Positions 17,564 through 27,686 of a stretch of DNA of 64,000 bases are shown one piece after another; position 1 is the first letter of the stretch; the number at the start of each line of letters is the position of its first letter. Made by a program: the position numbers and the translations under genes. Source of the stretch: an uncultured Alphaproteobacteria bacterium. GTDB lineage: Bacteria > Pseudomonadota > Alphaproteobacteria > Rhodobacterales > Rhodobacteraceae. Below the pieces are notes generated by a model. The model saw only the letters and a program-made list of their open reading frames with translations, did no database searches and had not been told where the DNA came from. The stretch lies in contig CABZEW010000001.1 in the NCBI GenBank assembly GCA_902524845.1, positions 1-64,000 of the forward strand, written 5' to 3'.

Positions 17564-18529
17564 TCATTTTTTTGAAAACTTGTCTAAGATTTCTTTGGAT
17601 AGCTCATAGTTCTCGGTGTCGAAAAGAACTGTGGCGGCTTTAAACTTTAAGAATGAACTGGTAGGATCTGCATAGTTTGCTAGTGATAAATAAAACGGCT
17701 TATTAATACTGTTCTTCCCTTGAAGTGGCACAGATTGGGACCACCTAAAAAATACTTCCGCGATCTGCTTATACGGACTAATTCTAATTGATTTTATTTC
17801 CTCCCCATTGGATAGCCTATCCATAAATGCCGATATGTAATATGAGTTATCACTCGCTAAACGAACTTTTTTGACCACGCTTCCAAATACTTTACTCTCT
17901 TTATCTTTTTCAAAATATTCAAGTAAAGCCAAAGAGGATTCAGAGTCAAAAAGAAAATCACTGAAATCCAGACTTTCGTAAAGTGTTTTAGCTTGCTCAT
18001 ACTCGTTAAAATATACATATGCCAATAATTGATTATAGTTCACTATCTGCATCTGAGCCTCATTGTTGATGCTCAACGAATTAATCAGTTTGAAAGCTTT
18101 GCCTCTTTCATCATTAATAATTAACACCCAAAATTCAGCCACACTTTGAAAAATGTCTGGGAAATTTTTTCTATATCTTTCAAATGATTCTAATATTTTA
18201 CGATTTTCTTTATTTTTTATAGCCTCAGCAAAAATAATTAAATTAGCTACGGGATAGTCTAGTTCTAGATCATCAATTTTTCGGGATATCGCTGTTGCAA
18301 CCTCAAAATTGTTAGACAACGCAGAGTAGATTATACTTCTTTTTATGATTTCTCTCTCTGTTTCTCCTCTAGAGATCAGGTCTATGTAATAGTAGGAGGC
18401 ATTTCTAAAATCTCCCTCTTTTTCAGCGAACTGACCTGCTATGTATGAGCCCGAATTTGCAAAAACTGCATGGAGTGGACAGTTCCAGAGTAATAAGAGA
18501 GATAAAGTTAAACTTTTAAGCAATGACAT
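17564..18529 (-). CDS. TPR-family exported protein, N-terminal part (frame breaks at A7)
   Basis: A 321-residue frame from ATG 18529. It starts with a signal peptide (MSLLKSLTLSLLLLW, cleavage near HAVFAN). Helical repeats follow: GSYIAGQFAEKEGDFRNASY and later segments such as LLAYVYFNEYEQAKTLYES. It ends with a TGA directly after an A7 run at 17567-17573. The C-terminal TPRs continue in another frame at 16867-17562. A longer start at 18637 would overlap ETF-QO and lacks a signal peptide, so I do not use it. Function unknown; TPR arrays mediate protein binding, here probably in the periplasm. Located 10 bases after the ETF-QO stop and before ispE. Confidence 0.8.
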   Translation of the reverse strand: MSLLKSLTLSLLLLWNCPLHAVFANSGSYIAGQFAEKEGDFRNASYYYIDLISRGETEREIIKRSIIYSALSNNFEVATAISRKIDDLELDYPVANLIIFAEAIKNKENRKILESFERYRKNFPDIFQSVAEFWVLIINDERGKAFKLINSLSINNEAQMQIVNYNQLLAYVYFNEYEQAKTLYESLDFSDFLFDSESSLALLEYFEKDKESKVFGSVVKKVRLASDNSYYISAFMDRLSNGEEIKSIRISPYKQIAEVFFRWSQSVPLQGKNSINKPFYLSLANYADPTSSFLKFKAATVLFDTENYELSKEILDKFSKK

Positions 18530-18539
18530 TCCCTCTGAC

Positions 18540-20180
18540 CTACATATTTTGGTAATTTGGACCATCTCCCCCTTGAGGTGTTTTCCAAGTAATATTTTCG
18601 CTTGGATCCTTAATATCACATGTTTTGCAATGTACACAGTTTTGTGAATTTATTTGAAACGTAAAAGAATTTTTGCGTTTCTCGAGCACCTCATAGACAC
18701 CAGCTGGGCAATACCTTTGCGCTGGCTCAGCATACAGAGGAAGATTTTTTTTAATTGGAATATTTTTGTTTTTCAAAAACAAGTGGCAGGGTTGGTTTTC
18801 TTCGTGGTTTGTTCCCGAGAAACTCACGTTCGTCAGCCTATCAAAACTAATCTTTCCATCAGGCTTTGGATACACAATCTCTTTAAATTTATTGGTTGGC
18901 CTGGTACTCTTTGCATCACTTTTACCATGTTTCAAAGTGCCGAAAAGATTTATCCTGGCTATGGTTGCTACCCACATGTCTATTCCACCAATTACCAATG
19001 ATGCCAATAAACCGAAACGAGACCAAATAGGCTTGACATTTTTCACAGGCTTTAAATCTGACCCAACCCTTCCATTCTTTATCTCTGTATCATACTCATT
19101 TAGTTCAGTGTTTTGTAAACCTTCTTTTATTGCTTTACAGGCTATCTGTGCTGCTGCAATACCCGAAATCATCGCATTATGGTTTCCTTTTATTCTAGGA
19201 ACATTTACGAGACCTGCAGAGCAACCTAGTATTAACCCACCCGGGAAAGAAATCTTCGGAATAGACTGGTACCCTCCTTCCGTGATAGCCCTTGCTCCAT
19301 AAGATATCCTTTTACCGCCCTCAAGCATTTTCTTAATAATCGGATGATGCTTAAATTTTTGGAACTCCATATATGGAAAAACATGGGGATTCTCATAATT
19401 CAAGTGGACTACAAATCCCAAATAAATTTGGTTATTTTCTGCATGATAGCAGAATGATCCACCCCCCGCGTTACTTCCCAATGGCCACCCCATGGAGTGA
19501 AACACTTTTCCCTCTGTATGAAATTTTGGATCTATTTCCCAAATTTCTTTCATCCCAAGTCCGTATTTTTGCGGTTGGCTTTCTGCATCTAACTTGTATT
19601 TTTCAATAAGGATTTTTGTTAACGAGCCTCTTACACCTTCGCCAAGCAAAACATACTTACCTAAAACTTCCATGCCGGGCTCATATCCCTCTGTTTTATT
19701 TCCTTCTTTATCTAAACCAAATTCACCAGCAACAACACCAACAACCTCCCCTTTTTCACCAAAAACCAAATCGCTACAGGCCATGCCCGCAAATATATCG
19801 ACTCCTAGTATTTCCGCTTGTTCTGCTAACCATCGACATACATTACCCATCGATACAATGTAGTTTCCGTGATTATTCATCAGTGGGGGAAGTAAAAAGT
19901 TAGGGATTTTTATTTGTCCTGCAGGACCGAGAAGGTAAAAATGATCTTCTTTAACTTTCGTACGAATTGGAATATCAGTTTGTTTCCAGTTCGGTATCAG
20001 CAAATCTATGCCTGCTGTATCCAAGACTGCTCCAGATAAAATATGGGATCCTATTTCTGATCCTTTTTCTAAAACGACAACACTTAGTCCAGGATCAATT
20101 TGCTTTGCTCTAATCGCAGCCGACAAACCTGCTGGTCCACCTCCAACAATAACCAAATCATAGTCAATTTTCTCTCTCAT
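18540..20180 (-). CDS. Electron transfer flavoprotein-ubiquinone oxidoreductase
   Basis: ETF-QO passes electrons from fatty-acid and amino-acid dehydrogenases through ETF to ubiquinone at the membrane. The 546-residue length fits. FAD binds at DLVIVGGGPAGLSAA (residues 7-21), and the C-terminal [4Fe-4S] ligands are in CPAGVYEV and CVHCKTCDIKDPSENI. LGEGVRGSL and GCSAGLVNVPRIKG are further family motifs. It heads a minus-strand group with the split TPR gene and ispE and is divergent from greA. Together with mcl1, mce and maoC it shows a capacity for acyl-CoA catabolism. Confidence 0.96.
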   Translation of the reverse strand: MREKIDYDLVIVGGGPAGLSAAIRAKQIDPGLSVVVLEKGSEIGSHILSGAVLDTAGIDLLIPNWKQTDIPIRTKVKEDHFYLLGPAGQIKIPNFLLPPLMNNHGNYIVSMGNVCRWLAEQAEILGVDIFAGMACSDLVFGEKGEVVGVVAGEFGLDKEGNKTEGYEPGMEVLGKYVLLGEGVRGSLTKILIEKYKLDAESQPQKYGLGMKEIWEIDPKFHTEGKVFHSMGWPLGSNAGGGSFCYHAENNQIYLGFVVHLNYENPHVFPYMEFQKFKHHPIIKKMLEGGKRISYGARAITEGGYQSIPKISFPGGLILGCSAGLVNVPRIKGNHNAMISGIAAAQIACKAIKEGLQNTELNEYDTEIKNGRVGSDLKPVKNVKPIWSRFGLLASLVIGGIDMWVATIARINLFGTLKHGKSDAKSTRPTNKFKEIVYPKPDGKISFDRLTNVSFSGTNHEENQPCHLFLKNKNIPIKKNLPLYAEPAQRYCPAGVYEVLEKRKNSFTFQINSQNCVHCKTCDIKDPSENITWKTPQGGDGPNYQNM

Positions 20181-20304
20181 ATTTTACCTTCAAACGTTAG
20201 AAATCACTGTTAACTTTATCTTTTGACTAACATATAGTTTTTTCTGAATAAAGGTGTAAAAAAACAAAAAAAAATGTTATATTTTTTTTTTGCGTGAATA
20301 AAAT

Positions 20305-20775
20305 ATGGAAAAAATTCCTTTAACAAAAAATGGCTACAGTAGACTCGAAGACGAACTACGTAAACTTAAAGCAGATGATAGGCCAAATATTATCAAGGCT
20401 ATATCGGAAGCCAGAGAACTGGGCGACTTGTCTGAAAATGCAGAGTACCATTCGGCGAGGGAGAAACAGTCATTTATCGAGGGTAGAATAAAGGAGTTGG
20501 AAGCTATAATATCTCTGGCTGAAGTAATTGATGTTTCGAAGATGAGTGGTCCTGTAAAATTTGGGGCAAAAACAACTTTATTTTTAGAGGAAACAGAAAA
20601 AGAGATTACTTATCAAATCGTAGGAGAGCCCGAAGCAGATCTAGAAAAAGCTCTGCTGAACATAAATTCTCCACTTGCTAGAGCATTAATAGGCAAAGAA
20701 GAGGGAGATGAGGTGGAGGTTAATACGCCAGGAGGAACCAAACACTACGAAATCATAAAGATCGAATATAAGTAG
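20305..20775 (+). CDS. greA: Transcription elongation factor GreA
   Basis: Rescues backtracked RNA polymerase by stimulating transcript cleavage. The 156-residue protein starts with an N-terminal coiled coil (about 1-75) whose tip carries the acidic pair in [20 protein letters not shown]-terminal FKBP-like domain contains [15 protein letters not shown] and GGTKHYEI. The start ATG lies in an A-rich stretch without a good Shine-Dalgarno sequence. The gene is convergent with pheT, with only 9 bases between the stops. A weak promoter candidate lies upstream (20223-20252). Confidence 0.96.
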   Translation: MEKIPLTKNGYSRLEDELRKLKADDRPNIIKAISEARELGDLSENAEYHSAREKQSFIEGRIKELEAIISLAEVIDVSKMSGPVKFGAKTTLFLEETEKEITYQIVGEPEADLEKALLNINSPLARALIGKEEGDEVEVNTPGGTKHYEIIKIEYK

Positions 20776-20784
20776 TCACATATT

Positions 20785-23187
20785 TTATGACTTTAAATTT
20801 CCACCAACCTTTTCACAGACTTCACTAATTATATGCTCACACATTTTTTCTATTTCAGAATCATTAAGAGTTTTCTTTAAAGGCTGAAACTTAACTCTTA
20901 TTGATAGCGACTTTTTTCTCTCTTTTTTTTCAGTTTCTCCTTGGAAGACATCAACCATACTTATTTTGTCAATTAAAGGATTTTTCAGAGAAACTATAGC
21001 TTTCTTCACAGCTACATATTCAGTGTTTTCGTCTATCAGAAAAGAAAAGTCTCTTTCAATAGTTTGCAAATTACTCAATATGAGAGAATCTCTGGTGATC
21101 TTTTTCTTCTTAGGGAACGGTACATTATCGAGATATAGAGTAAAGCAATTTATTCGTTCTTTAATAGCGTAATCTTTAGCAATTAGTGGGCTAACTTCAC
21201 CAAAGATTGCCACCATTTTATTTCCGAGCATAACCTTGGCTGACCTTTTCGGATGAAGAAATTCTGGAGCATCTCTTTCAAGTTTGAGGTTATCCACTTT
21301 TAAGTTTAAATAACTTAGTACTTTAAAGAGATCTTTTTTTATATCGAAAATATCAAAAGGTCTTGTTTCCTTATAAAGATTGAAGTTACCTTTATTACCC
21401 GACAACACTGCAGAAATTTGATAGGTTTCATCACCCACTTGGTTGCTCTCAAAACAATAGCCCTGTTCGAATATTGCAAGACTTTTAATGCCCTTAGCCT
21501 TATTTTTTTCTACTATTTTTATTAACGCGGGTAGAAGCGAATTTCGCATGTGCGTCATTTCACTACTAATAGGATTGATGAGCGTAATCTCTTTTGATGA
21601 TTTGCTACTAAATCGTTTGACTGACTCCTTGTCGATAAAACTGTAAGACAGGCATTCCATATATCCCAAAGACGCACAAACCCTTCTAGCGAGGTTTTGC
21701 CTGCTTTGACTGTCAGTTAAAAGAGGCTTCAATACACCTTCTTTCCTAGCTATGGGAATGCTAGGCAAGTTTGCTAATGAGTTAATCCTTGCGACCTCCT
21801 CTACAATATCTACTTCACCATGTACATCTGGTCTCCATGCAGGAACTATTATTTCAAATTTATTGCCAACTTCCTTAACGGAAAAACCAAGCGAGCAAAG
21901 TATTTCACATTGTCTTTTGCCATTTACCTCTATCCCTATCAGTTGATTTACTTTTTTTGGATCAAAAATTATTTTTTTCTTAAGAGATGGTTCTGACCCA
22001 GCAATAATAATATCTGATGCTTGGCCTCCACACAAATCTATAATCATTTTTGCTGCAATATGTGATCCAGTCAGGGTGAAGCTCGGATCAATACCCCTTT
22101 CAAACCGATATCTAGCATCTGAATTTATTTGAAGTTTTCGACCCGTTGATGCTATTGATATCGGATCGAAATAAGCAGCCTCCAACAACACGTTTTTCGT
22201 TTTGTCTGACACAGCACTTTTCATACCTCCTATAATGCCTCCCAGAGACACGATTTCCTTTGCATCTGTTATTACGACCATTCCTTCAGTTAACTCATAG
22301 ATTTTATCATCGAGAGCGTGAAATTTCTCTCCCTTAATAGATTTTCTAATCGTTAAACCACCAGAAAGTTTATCAGCATCAAAGACGTGTAATGGTCTTC
22401 CTCTATCAAATGTTAAATAATTTGTAATATCAACAAGTGCTGAAATCGGATTTAACCCAATGCTTATTAAACGATTCTTCAGCCATTGGGGAGACTCTCT
22501 ATTTTCTACGCCTCGAAAATATCGGCCTACAAAAAGGGGGCACTCTTTTGAAGACACCTCTGCGTCTAGATTAATAGTTGACTGTGGCTTAAAAGCTCCT
22601 TCAACATTGGGTATATCACTGATACGTAATTTTCCAACTCCACTCGCTGATAGATCTCTGGCAATTCCATAAATACCTAATGCATCAGGTCTATTTGGCG
22701 TAATTGCAATTTCAAAAACTATTTTTTCATCTCCTAACAATTCAGAAAACAGTGTCCCCACTTCTGTTTTAGCGGGTAATTCTATAATTCCATCGTGTGC
22801 ATCAGAAATTTCTAATTCCCTTTCTGAACACATCATTCCCTCACTCTCCACGTCTCTTATTTTTGATGCTTTTAGATGAATATCTAATCCAGGTATGAAG
22901 TCCCCTGGCCTCGCAACCACTACTTTCATACCGCTCTTAACATTTGGTGCACCGCAAATTATGTTTAGTATTCCTGAGCTTGACTTAACCTCGCATACTT
23001 TCAATTTATCAGCATTTGGGTGTTTTCCCACACTCAGTATTTCTCCCACAGACAATTGTCCCAAACGCTTTTTTGGATCTATTATAGATTCCACTTCTAA
23101 TCCGGTATCAGTAAGGATGTTCCCTACTTCATCAGCAGATAAACTCGTCTCAAGGTAATCCTTTAGCCATGAAAAAGAAAACTTCAT
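20785..23187 (-). CDS. pheT: Phenylalanyl-tRNA synthetase beta subunit
   Basis: The 800-residue beta chain of the (alpha-beta)2 PheRS. Visible domains in order: an N-terminal tRNA-binding OB fold (about 40-150, LSVGEILSVGKHPNADKLKVCEV), the B3/B4 editing domain (about 200-390, with the SDARYRFERGIDP motif), the B5 domain, a catalytic-like core from about 480, and a C-terminal FDX anticodon-binding domain (ERDFSFLIDE to the end). It follows pheS by 22 bases. The last gene of the pyk-rpmI-rplT-pheS-pheT block. Confidence 0.97.
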   Translation of the reverse strand: MKFSFSWLKDYLETSLSADEVGNILTDTGLEVESIIDPKKRLGQLSVGEILSVGKHPNADKLKVCEVKSSSGILNIICGAPNVKSGMKVVVARPGDFIPGLDIHLKASKIRDVESEGMMCSERELEISDAHDGIIELPAKTEVGTLFSELLGDEKIVFEIAITPNRPDALGIYGIARDLSASGVGKLRISDIPNVEGAFKPQSTINLDAEVSSKECPLFVGRYFRGVENRESPQWLKNRLISIGLNPISALVDITNYLTFDRGRPLHVFDADKLSGGLTIRKSIKGEKFHALDDKIYELTEGMVVITDAKEIVSLGGIIGGMKSAVSDKTKNVLLEAAYFDPISIASTGRKLQINSDARYRFERGIDPSFTLTGSHIAAKMIIDLCGGQASDIIIAGSEPSLKKKIIFDPKKVNQLIGIEVNGKRQCEILCSLGFSVKEVGNKFEIIVPAWRPDVHGEVDIVEEVARINSLANLPSIPIARKEGVLKPLLTDSQSRQNLARRVCASLGYMECLSYSFIDKESVKRFSSKSSKEITLINPISSEMTHMRNSLLPALIKIVEKNKAKGIKSLAIFEQGYCFESNQVGDETYQISAVLSGNKGNFNLYKETRPFDIFDIKKDLFKVLSYLNLKVDNLKLERDAPEFLHPKRSAKVMLGNKMVAIFGEVSPLIAKDYAIKERINCFTLYLDNVPFPKKKKITRDSLILSNLQTIERDFSFLIDENTEYVAVKKAIVSLKNPLIDKISMVDVFQGETEKKERKKSLSIRVKFQPLKKTLNDSEIEKMCEHIISEVCEKVGGNLKS

Positions 23188-23209
23188 GTTATAACTTCCA
23201 CTCTAATAT

Positions 23210-24298
23210 TTATCCGCTAAGTTTATCATAGAGATTGGAACTTCTCTCTGCTTCAAAGCCATAATGTTTTAACCACCTGATGTCATTATCAAAAAATGAT
23301 CTAAGATCTGGCATCCCATACTTTAGCATCGCAAGCCTATCGATACCCATCCCGAAAGCAAACCCCTGAAACTTATTACTATCAACTTTCGCGGCCTCCA
23401 AGACATTAGGGTGCACCATTCCACTACCCAATATTTCCATCCAATCATTTCCTTTACCAACAACTAAGGAGTTTCCAACCCAGGAACACCTAATATCAAC
23501 TTCGGCCGAGGGCTCTGTGAAAGGAAAATGACTGGCACGAAATCTCAAGTCTATACTATCTAGTTCAAAGAAAGCCTTGCAAAACTCAACGAGAACCCAT
23601 TTCAAATTTGACATAGAGATATCTTCGCCTATGGCTAGACCTTCAATCTGATGAAACATTGGGGTATGAGTAAGATCATAGTCTGATCGATATACCCTTC
23701 CTGGAGCGATAATTCTACATGGCGCCCCATGTTTTTCCATAAATCTTACTTGTACTGGGCTGGTGTGCGTTCTCAGTACGTTAGGTGAAACATTTCCTTT
23801 AAGACTGTCATCATCGGGCTTGATATAAAAAGTATCAAACTCCTGACGCGCAGGATGATCCGGTGGAATATTTAATGAATCAAAATTGTACCAGTCGCTT
23901 TCAATTTGTGGCCCTTCAGCTACCAAAAATCCAAGGTCTGAAAAAATTGATACTATTTCCTCTGTAACTCTACTCACAGGGTGTATTAAACCTGAATTTA
24001 TCTCTCTAGGATCTTGAGATATATCAAGCCATTCCCCGTCCATTCTGGCCTCAATCTCTTTACTCAGAAGAATCTTCCTGCTTGTTTTTATAGCCTGCTC
24101 TAGTATTTGCTTGAGATTGTTATACTGTGGAGATTTTAATTGTCTCTCCTCAGCTTCCATCTGACCCAATGATCTCAATAAGTTAGTGATCTCACCCTTT
24201 TTACCAAGCAAGGTTATCCTAACATCCTCAAGGTCATTAACAGACTTAGCTTCTTTAATTAAATCTAAAAACTTGATTTTTTCAACTTCAATTTCCAT
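23210..24298 (-). CDS. pheS: Phenylalanyl-tRNA synthetase alpha subunit
   Basis: Catalytic class II synthetase chain, 362 residues. The N-terminal coiled coil occupies about residues 1-85. Class II motif 2 is seen as [26 protein letters not shown], here read in parts, and motif 3 as [14 protein letters not shown] near residue 320. The residues FTEPSAEVD form part of the phenylalanine pocket. It follows rplT with a 57-base gap and precedes pheT. I see no obvious Phe-rich leader peptide or attenuator upstream, unlike enterobacterial pheST. Confidence 0.97.
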   Translation of the reverse strand: MEIEVEKIKFLDLIKEAKSVNDLEDVRITLLGKKGEITNLLRSLGQMEAEERQLKSPQYNNLKQILEQAIKTSRKILLSKEIEARMDGEWLDISQDPREINSGLIHPVSRVTEEIVSIFSDLGFLVAEGPQIESDWYNFDSLNIPPDHPARQEFDTFYIKPDDDSLKGNVSPNVLRTHTSPVQVRFMEKHGAPCRIIAPGRVYRSDYDLTHTPMFHQIEGLAIGEDISMSNLKWVLVEFCKAFFELDSIDLRFRASHFPFTEPSAEVDIRCSWVGNSLVVGKGNDWMEILGSGMVHPNVLEAAKVDSNKFQGFAFGMGIDRLAMLKYGMPDLRSFFDNDIRWLKHYGFEAERSSNLYDKLSG

Positions 24299-24355
24299 AG
24301 ATAGATTAAAGACTTATCATAAGAACATTTTGTGCCGAATGAAATCGGTCATTTA

Positions 24356-24718
24356 CTAATTAAGAGCGCCTTGTGCACGAGCCACAATATCTCCAAACGC
24401 TTTTGGATCATGTACCGCAATATCAGCAAGAACCTTTCTATCAAGATTTATGCCCGCTTTATCCAATCCATGAATAAACTTCGAGTAATTAAGTTTGCCA
24501 TCTATTTGTCTTACAGCCGCATTCAATCTCTGTATCCAGAGTGCTCTAAAAACACGTTTTTTTACTTTACGATCTCTGGTCGCATACTGCATCGCTCTGT
24601 CTACAGCTTGTTTAGCCGTTCTAAAGTTTCTACTTCTTGCACCGTAGTAGCCTTTCGCCGCCTTGACTACTTTCCGGTGTCTTGCGTGTGTAACTACTCC
24701 TGATTTGACTCTAGTCAA
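24356..24718 (-). CDS. rplT: 50S ribosomal protein L20
   Basis: 120-residue L20. [33 protein letters not shown] and the RLNAAVRQ segment are standard. It binds 23S rRNA early in assembly. The start codon is TTG at 24718: the codon before it in frame is TAG, and a strong AGGAGGG lies seven bases upstream, so the assignment is firm. It follows rpmI by 12 bases. In many bacteria L20 represses its own operon by binding the leader; whether that holds here is unknown, as no infC is adjacent. Confidence 0.97.
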   Translation of the reverse strand: MTRVKSGVVTHARHRKVVKAAKGYYGARSRNFRTAKQAVDRAMQYATRDRKVKKRVFRALWIQRLNAAVRQIDGKLNYSKFIHGLDKAGINLDRKVLADIAVHDPKAFGDIVARAQGALN

Positions 24719-24730
24719 CTATCAACCCTC

Positions 24731-24931
24731 CTACCTAGAATAAGGCATATAAGATTTAACTATATTTTCATCCGCCTTACATAAGGTTGTTGTGCCTCTA
24801 GCGCTCCGTATGAACTTGCTAGACCTTTTTATCATACCATGCCTTTTCCCGGCCTGCCCGGACTTTACTCGCCCTGACGCCGTCACCTTAAATCGCTTTT
24901 TCGCGCCTGATTTTGTTTTCATCTTGGGCAC
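24731..24931 (-). CDS. rpmI: 50S ribosomal protein L35
   Basis: 66-residue L35, starting at GTG 24931: the family normally opens with M-P-K-M-K-T-K-S, and here the frame reads (GTG)[13 protein letters not shown]. An AGGG with A-rich spacing precedes it. The KRHGMIKR and [12 protein letters not shown] motifs are conserved. An in-frame ATG 31 codons upstream would add a segment unlike L35 and overlap the pyk end; I reject it. The gene lies 79 bases after pyk and 12 before rplT. Confidence 0.96.
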   Translation of the reverse strand: MPKMKTKSGAKKRFKVTASGRVKSGQAGKRHGMIKRSSKFIRSARGTTTLCKADENIVKSYMPYSR

Positions 24932-25010
24932 TTTTTTTTCCCTATATCTTGGATCCAACGTGTTTATAAGGATATTATTAAAACTATACAAGCATTTCTT
25001 TATATTTTTC

Positions 25011-26456
25011 TCAAAAATCATCAAAATTTTCTTCCAAGGACACCACTCTCAGTATATTCGTTGATCCAGGTGTATTAAATGGTACTCCCGCAATAACAAT
25101 GATCAAATCTTTACCAGAAGCAAAATCAAATAATTTAGCGGCTTTTACAGCATTCATTACTGCCCTCTTGAACCGATCAACGGGCGTGGTAACCACACAA
25201 TGCAAGCCCCAAAACAAGGTTAATTTCCTTGCTGTTTCTGTATATGGAGTTAATGCAATTATTGGAGCTCTAGGTCTTTCCCTGGATGCAAGTTCGGCTG
25301 ATGTTCCACCATGAGTAAAACAACAAATAACCTTCACGTTTATGTTGTCGGCCACCTCTCTCGCTGCAACTGTTATGGCGTTAGAAACACCCTCTTTCGA
25401 AACTGATCTAGAAGTTTCCAAATTTTGGAAATATAGTGGGTCTTTTTCGGTTTCAATGGCAATTTTATCTACTGCTAATATCACTTTCTCTGGGTGGGCT
25501 CCTATAGCAGTTTCAGCAGACAGCATTACCGCGTCTACACCATCATATATTGCCTGTGCAACATCCGATACTTCAGCTCGAGTTGGTGTAGTTGAATGAA
25601 TCATACTTTCCATCATTTGTGTTGCTACGATCACAGGTTTTCCCATTTGACGCGATTTCATTACTAGTCTTTTTTGTATAGGTGGGACCGCTTCGATTGG
25701 TAATTCAACGCCAAGATCTCCTCGTGCAACCATAATTCCATCAGAAGAGTCGATAATCGAGTCAAAGACTTTTACGGCAGCAGGTTTCTCAATTTTTGCA
25801 ATAATCCCTGCCCTTCCCCTTAACAACTTTTTTACATCGTCTACATCTTTGGCTCTCTGTACAAAAGATAACCCAATCCAATCAACTCCAAGACTACAAA
25901 CAAACTCTAAGTCTTTCTTATCTTTTTCCGTCAAAGGTGCGAGCTCCAAAATACTATCTGGGCAATTAACCCCTTTTTTGTCTGAAATAATACCGTCATT
26001 CAATACAGTACACTCTATTTTCCTTTCAGATGCTTTGATAACTTCCAAAGCAACTTTACCATCGTCAATAAGTAACTTATCTCCCTTTTTTACTGATTGA
26101 AATATCTGGGGATGTGGCAGGCAAACTCGCTCTTTATTTCCCAGTCTTTCTATTAAATCAAAACAAAATTTTTGCCCCACTTCTAAACTTAATTTTGTTT
26201 CCTCAAAATTTCCACATCTTAGCTTTGGACCCTGCAGATCAGCCAAGATACATATTGGTCTTGAAAACTCTTTCTCTAAATCTCTCAAAATATTATGTCT
26301 ATTTTCTACAGCTAAGTGATCGCCATGCGACATATTTAATCTGAAAATATCTGCGCCAGCTAAAAACATTTTTCTTATTTCTGATTTATTGTCTGATGCA
26401 GGACCCAGAGTAGCTACTATTTTTACTTTACGGTTTCTATGAAGTTGCTTTGCCAT
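25011..26456 (-). CDS. pyk: Pyruvate kinase
   Basis: Converts PEP and ADP to pyruvate and ATP. The 481-residue protein has [11 protein letters not shown] at the N-terminus, the signature [15 protein letters not shown] with the catalytic lysine (about residue 221), [14 protein letters not shown], and [10 protein letters not shown]. The C-terminal allosteric domain is complete. Its 3' end lies 79 bases before rpmI on the same strand, an order (pyk, rpmI, rplT, pheST) that I recall from Rhodobacterales. The start faces the DUF1244 gene across 84 bases. Confidence 0.96.
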   Translation of the reverse strand: MAKQLHRNRKVKIVATLGPASDNKSEIRKMFLAGADIFRLNMSHGDHLAVENRHNILRDLEKEFSRPICILADLQGPKLRCGNFEETKLSLEVGQKFCFDLIERLGNKERVCLPHPQIFQSVKKGDKLLIDDGKVALEVIKASERKIECTVLNDGIISDKKGVNCPDSILELAPLTEKDKKDLEFVCSLGVDWIGLSFVQRAKDVDDVKKLLRGRAGIIAKIEKPAAVKVFDSIIDSSDGIMVARGDLGVELPIEAVPPIQKRLVMKSRQMGKPVIVATQMMESMIHSTTPTRAEVSDVAQAIYDGVDAVMLSAETAIGAHPEKVILAVDKIAIETEKDPLYFQNLETSRSVSKEGVSNAITVAAREVADNINVKVICCFTHGGTSAELASRERPRAPIIALTPYTETARKLTLFWGLHCVVTTPVDRFKRAVMNAVKAAKLFDFASGKDLIIVIAGVPFNTPGSTNILRVVSLEENFDDF

Positions 26457-26497
26457 TAATATGCTCGAATTTGTATTTTTTCTGTAGAATAAAGAAA

Positions 26498-26503
26498 TAT
26501 AAT
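26498..26503 (+). promoter_or_regulatory. Candidate -10 element of the DUF1244 gene
   Basis: A perfect TATAAT 37 bases before the ATG. No convincing -35 at 16-18 bases, so activator help or chance are both possible. Confidence 0.3.
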
Positions 26504-26540
26504 AAATAAAAAACTTTTTTTTAATTTATGGGTGAGATAA

Positions 26541-26786
26541 ATGGATAGTAAAAACTTAGAAAAAATTGAAAGCCAAACTTTCAGAAGACTAATCTCTCAT
26601 TTGCAGAGCAGAACGGATGTTGAAAATATCGACATAATGAACTTGGCTGGGTTTTGTAGAAATTGTCTATACAAATGGATGCATGAGGCAGCTAACGGAT
26701 CAGATGTAGACTTTTCAATATCAGACGCACAGCAACACATCTATGGTATGCCTTATAATGACTGGAAAAAAAAGTTCCAAAAGTAA
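26541..26786 (+). CDS. DUF1244 family protein
   Basis: 81 residues. The pattern FRRLISHLQSRTDVENIDIMNL, read in parts, followed by AGFCRNCLYKWMHEAA and the C-terminal YGMPYNDWKKKFQ, is the DUF1244 family, small helical proteins of unknown function, frequent beside pyk in alphaproteobacteria. It has a C-x2-C pair (FCRNC) that might bind metal. A perfect TATAAT lies at 26498-26503, about 40 bases before the ATG. Confidence 0.85.
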   Translation: MDSKNLEKIESQTFRRLISHLQSRTDVENIDIMNLAGFCRNCLYKWMHEAANGSDVDFSISDAQQHIYGMPYNDWKKKFQK

Positions 26787-26802
26787 CTTGATTAATTAAA
26801 TT

Positions 26803-27669
26803 CTAGGAAAGCTTCAATTTAATCTGTTCTAAATATATTTTCTGGATTTCCCTAACCCTATCTCCAATTAATCCGTTTCCCACCCGTCTTCCGTCAACCT
26901 CGATAACCGGAAGCACGAAACCAGTAGCGGAAGTAAGGAAAACCTCTTGCGCATTGATCAAATCGTTAACATTGATCTTTTGCTCTTTGATTTCTAAATT
27001 ATTTTTTTTGCAAAATTTTATTACAGCAGATCTTGTAATACCTCCCAAAATATCATTCGACAAGCATGGAGTTACAATGCATTCGTCTTTGATAATAAAT
27101 GCATTACTTGATGATCCCTCATTTATAAAACCGTCTTGAACTAGTAAACTATCATCCACACCTTTTTTGACCGCATGAGTTTTTGCTAATGATTGCGCAA
27201 GAAGTTGAGTAGTCTTTATATCTCTTCTTCGCCACCTATTGTCAGGCACCGTTATGATTTTTATGCCCACTTTACAAGCCGGATTACTTAAAATTAATTT
27301 TTCTTGCGTAAATATAACTACGGTAGGTAATGATGAACTTTTTGCGAAATTGAAGTCTCTCTCTGCCACGCCTCTCGTGACTTGAACATAACAAAGCCCT
27401 TCTTTAAGCTCATTTTCTTTTATTAATTTTTTTTGGATTTGATAAAAGTCTTCCTCTTGAAAATTATTAACTAAGTCTAAATGATCCAACGATCTAATGA
27501 GTCTTGCAAAATGCTCCTGCCAATCTACCAAACTACCCCCTATAACAGCAGTTACTTCGTATACAGAATCAGAAAATAAAAAACCTCTATCAAATACTGA
27601 GATACTGGCTTCTTTCTTTGAAAAGAATTTTCCATTCACATATACCCTTTGATTATTATTTTCTAGCAA
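26803..27669 (-). CDS. Class IV aminotransferase, probable D-amino-acid transaminase
   Basis: A 288-residue fold-type IV PLP enzyme. SISVFDRGFLFSDSVYEV (about 22-39) is typical of D-alanine/D-amino-acid aminotransferase of the Rhodobacterales type. The PLP lysine is K152 in WRRRDIKTTQLL, and EGSSSNAFII and TSATGFVLPVIEVDG bind the phosphate. It would interconvert D-alanine and D-glutamate; a branched-chain activity cannot be excluded. TTG 27669 is the apparent start, with GAGGG 12 bases upstream; a GTG nine codons in is less likely. Located 17 bases after an unidentified gene, probably in one transcript with the Fe-ADH and hydrolase genes. Confidence 0.82.
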   Translation of the reverse strand: MLENNNQRVYVNGKFFSKKEASISVFDRGFLFSDSVYEVTAVIGGSLVDWQEHFARLIRSLDHLDLVNNFQEEDFYQIQKKLIKENELKEGLCYVQVTRGVAERDFNFAKSSSLPTVVIFTQEKLILSNPACKVGIKIITVPDNRWRRRDIKTTQLLAQSLAKTHAVKKGVDDSLLVQDGFINEGSSSNAFIIKDECIVTPCLSNDILGGITRSAVIKFCKKNNLEIKEQKINVNDLINAQEVFLTSATGFVLPVIEVDGRRVGNGLIGDRVREIQKIYLEQIKLKLS

Positions 27670-27686
27670 TGTGAGCTTAGGCCCTC

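Noticed and set aside
20223-20252. TTGACT and AATAAA 18 bases apart as a strong greA promoter
   Set aside because: The -10 is only 4 of 6 and other AT-rich matches exist nearby; too weak to list as a feature.
24932-25024. A 31-residue N-terminal extension of L35 from an upstream ATG
   Set aside because: L35 is about 65 residues; the extension overlaps the pyk end and does not resemble the family.
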